A DNA stretch of 11,843 bases from Bacteroidota bacterium (lineage in GTDB: Bacteria > Bacteroidota > Bacteroidia > J057): the NCBI GenBank assembly GCA_004292985.1, contig RDXT01000842.1:1-11843 (forward strand). Direction: 5' to 3'. Numbering within the stretch: position 1 is the stretch's first letter; each line of letters begins with the position of its first letter. The notes under the pieces are model-generated. The model did not search any database, was not told where the DNA came from, and worked only from the letters and a program-made list of their open reading frames with translations. Below are positions 7,713-11,843 of the stretch, one piece after another. A program made the translations under genes and the position numbers.

Positions 7713-8663
7713 TTACTTTAATAGGATCACACACTCTACGCGGCTGCCAATCAGCACTTTGCTGTTGTCTTCGAGTTGCACACGCACCTCGCGCACGCGG
7801 CGGTCTTCGAGGTTGTCGGTGCGGTCGGAGAACAGGGATTTTTTCTTCAGATACGGTGCGACAAAGATCACTTTGCCGAGGCTGAGGCTGTCGTTTCCGC
7901 CCTGGGGACGCACATAGGCGCGCTGCCCGATCTGTACGCGGTCGGCAAACAACTCATCTACCTCCGTTACGGCCATCCAGGGGCCTTCGGGGGCAAATTC
8001 ACCCAGAGAAGCGGTAGTGGTAACGATGCTGCCTTCTTTCACATCGAGGCTCAGCACCTTGCCTTTGGCGGGGGCCTGCACCGATTTGCGGTTGATGAGG
8101 GTCTGGTTGTAGTTTACATCGGCTTCCAGCTCTTTCAGGCGCAGGGTCTGCTGGGCAATGTTTGCGTCGGCGGTTTCGAGGTCTTTTTCATAGGTGAGTA
8201 CCTGCGACTCGCTGTCGTCAAAAGTCTGCTGGGTAACAGCGCCTCCCTGGAGCATCTGGCGATTGCGCTCCATCGTGCGGCGGGCATTGTCTATGCGCAC
8301 CTTGAGGGATTCGCGGGTCGCTTTCAGCGAGCGGATCTGCGCCTCCTGCGTGGCAAATTTGCTTTTTGCCTGGCGAAGCTGGGCTTCCTCCACGTCTTTT
8401 TCCATGGTGAGGATGGTCTGGCCTTTTTCGGCAGACTGGTTGGCCTGGATGCTGATGCTCGATACCACGCCGCCTACTTCAGCACTGATGGGGAGCAGAC
8501 GCGAAACAGGCTCGATCGAGGCGATACCTACAACCTGATCTATGATCACCGGGGCCGCAGGGGTCTGTGCGGTGCTGTCTGAAGCAGGTGCAGCCTCTTT
8601 TTTGCCTCCGCAGGCAGTAAGAAGGCTGACTGAAATCACAATGAGGAGAATGTATCTATTCAT
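7713..8663 (-). CDS. HlyD/DevB-like periplasmic adaptor (membrane fusion) lipoprotein
   Basis: A 316-residue periplasmic adaptor that would link the permease to the TolC-type channel. A lipoprotein signal (lipobox LLTAC, Cys18) and a low-complexity linker to about residue 38 anchor it by lipid rather than by a transmembrane helix. The first half of a lipoyl-like domain is at about 60-88 (SAEVGGVVSSISIQANQSAEKGQTIL). A coiled-coil hairpin follows at about 90-190 (EEAQLRQAKSKFATQEAQIRS, RTMERNRQMLQGGAVTQQTFD). The second lipoyl half is at 195-215 (VQAPAKGKVLSLDVKEGSIV). A beta-barrel and membrane-proximal region complete it (WMAVTEVDELFADRVQIGQRAYV). GGAVTQQTFD is the hairpin-side motif often seen in this family. 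It follows the ATPase gene after a 60-base gap and precedes the permease by 10 bases. Confidence 0.93.
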   Translation of the reverse strand: MNRYILLIVISVSLLTACGGKKEAAPASDSTAQTPAAPVIIDQVVGIASIEPVSRLLPISAEVGGVVSSISIQANQSAEKGQTILTMEKDVEEAQLRQAKSKFATQEAQIRSLKATRESLKVRIDNARRTMERNRQMLQGGAVTQQTFDDSESQVLTYEKDLETADANIAQQTLRLKELEADVNYNQTLINRKSVQAPAKGKVLSLDVKEGSIVTTTASLGEFAPEGPWMAVTEVDELFADRVQIGQRAYVRPQGGNDSLSLGKVIFVAPYLKKKSLFSDRTDNLEDRRVREVRVQLEDNSKVLIGSRVECVILLK

Positions 8664-8723
8664 AATAGGTGAATTGGTCGGAATAGGGTGGGGTGATTGG
8701 AGTAAAAAAAGGAAATGGGGGAC

Positions 8724-9416
8724 TTAATCTTCTTCTGCTACCTCTCCGGCGGCATACACCTGTCCGTTTTTGACCTCGATGGTCCGGTGTGCATACTGCT
8801 TCAGGCGTGGGTCGTGGGTAACCACACAGACAGCCTTGCCTTCGTCAGCCAGGTTGCGCAGTTCGCCCATCACGACACCCAGAGAGCTTTTGTCCAGAGA
8901 AGCGGTAGGCTCGTCGCAGAGGATCATTTTGGGTCGCGAAACCAGCGCCCGGGCAATGGCTACCCGCTGCTGCTGACCTCCGGAGAGCTGCTTGGGCAGG
9001 TTGCGGCGACGGTCGGTCATCCCGACCAGTTCGAGGGCCTCCTGCGTGCGCTTGCGGGCCTCACCCGAGGGAACGCCCTGGAGCTGGAGCGGCATCATAA
9101 TGTTGTCTTCAGCTGTCAGCGGCGCCAGCAGGTTGAAGTTCTGGAACACAAATCCGATGGAACGAAGCCGGATTTCAGCGAGTTTGTTCTGCGACAAGCG
9201 GCTCACTTCTTTTCCATCTATCCAGAGCTTTCCGGTAGAAGGATAAATTACACAGCCCAGCAAAGACAGGAGCGTCGTTTTGCCGGAACCGGAGGGACCA
9301 ATAATCAGCAACAGCTCGCCGGGCTGCACTTCCATCGTGGTCTCTTTGAGGGCCGTAATCGTCTGATCGCCTACGGTGTAGGTCTTGCTTACGCCTTCGA
9401 GTTTGGCTATTGACAT
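8724..9416 (-). CDS. ABC transporter ATPase, MacB/LolD/DevA type
   Basis: A 230-residue nucleotide-binding subunit that powers the exporter encoded downstream. All standard motifs are present: Walker A GPSGSGKTT (40-48), Q-loop Gln92 in FVFQNFNLL, signature LSGGQQQR (144-151), Walker B MILCDEP (164-170), D-loop SLD (173-175) and switch His201 in VVTHDPR. The short form without fused membrane segments and the FQNFNLL sequence are typical of the LolD/MacB-N/DevA group. It is the first gene of the minus-strand operon, with a promoter-like box about 30 bases upstream and a MarR regulator divergent from it. The ATG at 9416 gives the normal family N-terminus (IAKLEGVSKTYTVGDQTITAL). Confidence 0.95.
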   Translation of the reverse strand: MSIAKLEGVSKTYTVGDQTITALKETTMEVQPGELLLIIGPSGSGKTTLLSLLGCVIYPSTGKLWIDGKEVSRLSQNKLAEIRLRSIGFVFQNFNLLAPLTAEDNIMMPLQLQGVPSGEARKRTQEALELVGMTDRRRNLPKQLSGGQQQRVAIARALVSRPKMILCDEPTASLDKSSLGVVMGELRNLADEGKAVCVVTHDPRLKQYAHRTIEVKNGQVYAAGEVAEED

Positions 9417-9447
9417 GAATTTACTCTGTTTTTAGAGTTTATAACGG

Positions 9448-9479
9448 CAAAAATACTATAAAGTTGTAATAAAAAACAA
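9448..9479 (-). promoter_or_regulatory. Putative Bacteroidota-type promoter for the ABC export operon
   Basis: Read on the minus strand, TTG (9479-9477), a 21-base spacer and TATTTTTG (9455-9448) match the Bacteroidota housekeeping consensus TTG / TAnnTTTG. Transcription would start near 9441-9444, giving a leader of about 25-28 bases before the ATPase start codon. The match is by eye only. Confidence 0.5.
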
Positions 9480-9498
9480 TATTTTTTAAGTATTTTTG
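9448..9498. repeat. Perfect 10-base inverted repeat embracing the divergent promoters
   Basis: CAAAAATACT (9448-9457) and AGTATTTTTG (9489-9498) are exact reverse complements centred on base 9473. Each arm contains one of the two outward-facing promoter boxes, so a protein bound between or on the arms could affect both transcripts. Part of the symmetry follows from both arms being promoter boxes, so an operator role is inference. Confidence 0.5.
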
Positions 9499-9509
9499 TT
9501 TTATATTTG
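9464..9509 (+). promoter_or_regulatory. Putative promoter(s) for the MarR regulator
   Basis: Two exact TAnnTTTG boxes stand on the plus strand, TATTTTTG (9491-9498) and TATATTTG (9502-9509). A TTG at 9464-9466 lies 24 bases upstream of the first, slightly long for this promoter class; the second has no good TTG partner. Either would give an mRNA leader of about 105-120 bases before the regulator's ATG at 9622. Confidence 0.35.
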
Positions 9510-9545
9510 TGCGTTAACATAGTAAGTGCCGATGCTTACACAAAT

Positions 9546-9559
9546 GTTCAACAGTGAAC
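9546..9559. promoter_or_regulatory. Candidate operator palindrome in the MarR leader
   Basis: GTTCA (9546-9550) and TGAAC (9555-9559) form a 5-base inverted repeat with a 4-base gap, a size range used by MarR dimers. A related TGTTGAA (9594-9600) is the reverse complement of TTCAACA (9547-9553). The arms are short and may be chance. Confidence 0.22.
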
Positions 9560-9621
9560 TTTCCCCAGAGTAAGTTGTTTTCCGTATAGAGAATGTTGAA
9601 TATCCTGAAACAGAGAAGCCT

Positions 9622-10239
9622 ATGAATCCGATAGTAGAACTGGTAAACCGATGGGATGCTTTTGCGCAGGAGAATGCCGATGCCAGCATTGCGGATTTTT
9701 GCCGTTTTTATCTGGCCAGCGAAGAGAATGCAAAACACAGCTCCGACACATATCCTGATATACCGATCGAATCGCGTCTGGGACGCACCTTTGGGCGTAT
9801 GTCGCGCTTTTCGAGTTTTTATGCAAAAAAGGCCCTTGCTTCCGTAGGGATTAATAATATTGAAGACTTTGGCTATCTGATGGCCCTGCGTGAAATGGGC
9901 AGCCCCCGCAAGAGCCAGCTGATCCAGAGTTCGCTCAGCGACTTTACGACCGGTATCGAGGTGATCAACCGGCTGATCCGCATGGGACTGATGGAGGAGT
10001 TTCCCGATCCGGACGACCGCAGGTCCAAGCGCCTGAAGCTCACTGAAAAGGGTCTGGAGGTGTCGGATGCCTCCCTTCCGGTGATGCACATCATGGGTAA
10101 AATGGTGTTTAGCAGCCTCAGCCGGGAAGAGCAGGGCATTCTGTTTCAGATCATTCTCAAGCTCGACCGGGTACACAGCGATCGCTACCAGGACCTGCGG
10201 CAGATGGAGTGGGAGGACATACGGGAGCGTTTTGCCTGA
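9622..10239 (+). CDS. MarR family winged-helix transcriptional regulator
   Basis: A 205-residue DNA-binding regulator. The winged helix-turn-helix lies at about 83-146: helices around FGYLMALREM, SPRKSQLIQSSLSDFTTGIEVINRLIRMGLM, then the wing DPDDRRSKRLKLTEKG (129-144), the most diagnostic MarR motif. The flanking helices (about 50-75 and 150-190) would form the dimer. The protein is longer than a typical MarR protein (about 140-160 residues) because of a 45-residue N-terminal region (MNPIVELVNRWDAFAQ...ADFCRFYL). ATG 9622 is chosen because the frame gives a plausible helical N-terminus and no earlier ATG is needed. It is divergent from the four-gene export operon, and MarR proteins commonly repress adjacent efflux genes and themselves and are released by small ligands; that role here is inferred from position only. 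Confidence 0.9.
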   Translation: MNPIVELVNRWDAFAQENADASIADFCRFYLASEENAKHSSDTYPDIPIESRLGRTFGRMSRFSSFYAKKALASVGINNIEDFGYLMALREMGSPRKSQLIQSSLSDFTTGIEVINRLIRMGLMEEFPDPDDRRSKRLKLTEKGLEVSDASLPVMHIMGKMVFSSLSREEQGILFQIILKLDRVHSDRYQDLRQMEWEDIRERFA

Positions 10240-10327
10240 ATCGCCTGATTGCCCGGCTGGGTATGCCTTTTTCCGTCTTTAGCGATCTTTATTATTTGCT
10301 CTGGGTATCTGTGCATACGTTTATCTT

Positions 10328-11095
10328 ATGCAAGTGCTGATTATCGAAGACGAGCGCCGGGCAGCGGACCGCCTGGCTACCCTGATCCGGGAACTGATGC
10401 CCGAAGCGCAGATCGCGGATATGCCCGACAGTGTGGACTCGGCAGTCGCCTGGCTGTCCAACCACAAAGAGCCGGATCTGCTGCTGATGGATATACAACT
10501 CGCAGATGGATCCTCGTTCGAGATTTTCCGCGAAGTCGAACTCACGGCTCCGGTCATTTTTACCACCGCCTACGACCAGTATGCGGTTAAGGCATTCAAA
10601 GTCAATAGCTTAGACTATCTGCTCAAGCCCATCCGGCGGGAAGAGCTGGCTGCTGCCCTCGACAAATTTCGTCGCCTGCGCGCAGACCCGGAACCACAGT
10701 TGCCCGACTACCGCCAGTTGGTGGAGCTACTTCAGGGCAATAAGCCACAGTACCTGCGACGTTTTGTCATCCGCTATGGCGGCAAAATCCGCGCATTGGA
10801 GGCCTCCGAAGCGGCTTATTTCTATATCGAGTCGCGCGTAACCCTCATGCGCACGCGGGACGGCAAAACCTATCCCATTGACTATAACCTCGACCAGTTG
10901 GAAGAGCTGCTCGATCCTGCGCAGTTTTTCAGGCTGAATCGTCAGGTGTTCATTCACATAGATGCCATATCGGGAATGCTGAGTTTTCCTAAATCGCGCA
11001 TACAGGTAGATCTGGCCCCGCCCGCGAAACTTGACACGATGGTGAGTTCCGAGCGCTCTGCCCGATTTAAACAATGGCTCACGGGTGGGCTGTGA
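10328..11095 (+). CDS. LytTR family two-component response regulator
   Basis: A 255-residue regulator. The receiver domain (1-118) has the acidic pocket Glu7/Asp8, phospho-acceptor Asp55 (LLLMDIQLADG), Thr80 (FTTAYDQYAVKAFKVNSLDYLLKP) and conserved Lys100-Pro101, so it should be phosphorylated normally. A linker (119-143) leads to a LytTR DNA-binding domain (about 145-252) with IRYGGKIRALEASEAAYFYIES, FFRLNRQVFIHIDAI and a basic C-terminus. Proteins of this AgrA/LytR type usually pair with a LytS-like histidine kinase encoded next door, but none is seen here: the upstream gene is the MarR regulator (88-base gap, same strand) and the downstream gene encodes a small membrane protein. Its target genes cannot be told from the sequence. 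ATG 10328 starts directly at the first receiver strand (MQVLIIEDE), as usual. Confidence 0.95.
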   Translation: MQVLIIEDERRAADRLATLIRELMPEAQIADMPDSVDSAVAWLSNHKEPDLLLMDIQLADGSSFEIFREVELTAPVIFTTAYDQYAVKAFKVNSLDYLLKPIRREELAAALDKFRRLRADPEPQLPDYRQLVELLQGNKPQYLRRFVIRYGGKIRALEASEAAYFYIESRVTLMRTRDGKTYPIDYNLDQLEELLDPAQFFRLNRQVFIHIDAISGMLSFPKSRIQVDLAPPAKLDTMVSSERSARFKQWLTGGL

Positions 11096-11194
11096 AAAAG
11101 CATAGCCCCGTGTGACTTTAGTTACTGTGCGGGGGAAATGCATTACAGATATTTGTGTCGTAACATTAATCTAACCCTTAAATTTACACATTGT

Positions 11195-11422
11195 ATGAAC
11201 AAGAACATGGGTAACAACGACCGCATCATCCGTACACTGGTAGCCGTAGTCGCTGCTGTACTGATTGTCACTGGCGTAGTAAAAGGCGTTCTGGCCATTG
11301 TGCTGGGCGTTGCAGCCGTAATTTTTGTCGCCACAAGCGCAGTGAGCTTTTGCCCCATATATGCTGTTTTTGGGATGAGCACCTGCAAAGTGCCCGCTAA
11401 AGAGAAGCAGCCCCTTTCCTGA
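11195..11422 (+). CDS. DUF2892 (YgaP-type membrane domain) small inner-membrane protein
   Basis: A 75-residue protein with two membrane segments (about 12-29 and 31-51) matching the DUF2892 family. The N-terminus MNKNMGNNDRIIR and the C-terminal FCPIYAVFGMSTC (Cys53 and Cys64) are the family's characteristic motifs. In YgaP this domain anchors a rhodanese, but many bacteria carry it as a stand-alone protein of unknown function. The frame is open further upstream to an ATG at 11138, but the extra 19 residues (MHYRYLCRNINL...) are not family-like, so the start at 11195 is preferred; an ATG at 11207 (MGNNDRII) is also possible. Its last 26 bases overlap the 3' end of the convergent permease gene. 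Confidence 0.85.
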   Translation: MNKNMGNNDRIIRTLVAVVAAVLIVTGVVKGVLAIVLGVAAVIFVATSAVSFCPIYAVFGMSTCKVPAKEKQPLS

Positions 11423-11843
11423 TCAGCGCTCTTCTGTTAATCCAGAGCATCAGTACAGGAGGCAGAAAAATCCAGACACAACTCACGGCGGCCAGATAGA
11501 GGTTGGCCTCTCCGACGTACTGATACACGCTCACGGTCAGCGTTTGCACTTTGCCTACGCCCAGCAGTGTTGTGAGACCATATTCGAACCACGAAATGAG
11601 GAAGGTCTGGAAAAAACACAGCGTCAGGATACCCCCTGATGCCGGAACCAGCGCCTTCCAGAAAGCCTGCCGGGGGCTGCCTCCCAGCGTATAAACCAGT
11701 TGCTCCATCGCCCGGTGGCTTTCATTCCAGTAAGACCCGAAGAGAATCATCGCATAGGGAAAGGCGATCAGCAGATGCCCGATGCCCACTCCTATCCAGT
11801 TTCCGGAGAGCCTGAGTACGATAAAGTAGTAAAACAGGCAGGA
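11397..11843 (-). CDS. ABC importer permease (binding-protein-dependent type), N-terminal part outside window
   Basis: The C-terminal 148 residues of an inner-membrane permease. The frame is open through the right edge, and the first visible residues read SCLFYYFIVLRLSGNWIGVG, so the gene continues beyond the window; an internal GTG at 11789 is not the start. The cytoplasmic EAA loop is visible as EQLVYTLGGSPRQAFWKALVP, followed by hydrophobic helices (ILTLCFFQTFLISWFEYG and LAAVSCVWIFLPPVLMLWI) and a basic tail (NRRALIRKG). The layout is that of PotC/ThiP/FbpB-type permeases for polyamines, thiamine, iron or other small solutes; the substrate cannot be decided. The stop codon (TAG, 11399-11397) lies within the last 26 bases of the DUF2892 gene on the other strand. 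Confidence 0.88.
   Translation of the reverse strand, partial: SCLFYYFIVLRLSGNWIGVGIGHLLIAFPYAMILFGSYWNESHRAMEQLVYTLGGSPRQAFWKALVPASGGILTLCFFQTFLISWFEYGLTTLLGVGKVQTLTVSVYQYVGEANLYLAAVSCVWIFLPPVLMLWINRRALIRKGAASL

Noticed and set aside
7776..8582. A 268-codon plus-strand frame opposite the HlyD-like adaptor, and a similar one at 8715-9413 opposite the ATPase.
   Set aside because: Both are antisense to genes with complete diagnostic motifs, and their products look like unstructured shadow translations.
10261..10323. GTATGC/GCATAC inverted repeat (10261-10266, 10313-10318) and a TTTG-N17-TACGTTTA promoter-like pair just before the response regulator start.
   Set aside because: The six-base arms 46 bases apart are easily due to chance. 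The promoter box misses one consensus base and would place transcription start at the ATG itself, so support is too weak.
11106..11134. CCCCG (11106-11110) and CGGGG (11130-11134) as a possible terminator after the response regulator gene.
   Set aside because: Only five pairs form cleanly, the interior pairs poorly, and no T tract follows.
11152..11186. TTTG (11152-11155) and TAAATTTA (11179-11186) as a promoter for the DUF2892 gene.
   Set aside because: The box has one mismatch, the spacing is long (23) and the implied start would leave almost no leader; another near-match (GATATTTG) is equally plausible, so no call is made.

Overview
The window looks like a chromosomal segment of a Bacteroidota bacterium with moderate G+C, plausibly from the Saprospiria/Cytophagia side of the phylum. 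This is an inference from three signs. One secreted protein ends in a type IX secretion (T9SS) sorting domain. Promoter-like TAnnTTTG boxes occur. Start codons mostly lack a Shine-Dalgarno sequence. No rRNA, tRNA, CRISPR array, insertion sequence or phage gene was seen, and no gene-free stretch exceeds 300 bases.

Left part (1-3850, plus strand): two tandem genes of the DUF4331 family, about 85% identical in protein over the shared region by eye. The first is cut by the window edge and ends right after the DUF4331 domain. The second is complete and carries an added fibronectin type III-like module, an unassigned beta-rich module and a T9SS C-terminal domain. A strong bidirectional hairpin terminator at 3817-3850 closes this unit and also serves the convergent unit on the other strand.

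Middle part (3873-9416, minus strand): read from right to left, this encodes an ABC ATPase, a HlyD-like lipoprotein adaptor, a DevC/FtsX-type permease and a TolC-type outer-membrane channel, with gaps of 60, 10 and 12 bases. Together they form a complete tripartite export system of the DevBCA/MacAB-TolC kind. A glucose/sorbosone dehydrogenase-like lipoprotein follows 41 bases later on the same strand and may belong to the same transcript. A MarR-family regulator (9622-10239, plus) is divergent from the pump. The 205-base gap between them holds back-to-back promoter-like boxes inside a perfect 10-base inverted repeat, which suggests the regulator controls both directions.

Right part (10328-11843): a LytTR-type response regulator without a neighbouring histidine kinase, a 75-residue DUF2892 membrane protein, and the C-terminal part of an ABC importer permease on the minus strand. 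The 3' ends of the last two genes overlap by 26 bases.

Most genes fall in known families. The points most worth a second look are the domain-swapped DUF4331 pair, the symmetric divergent promoter of the pump/MarR unit, and the dehydrogenase lipoprotein at the end of the pump operon. I found no clear evidence of a wholly new system.
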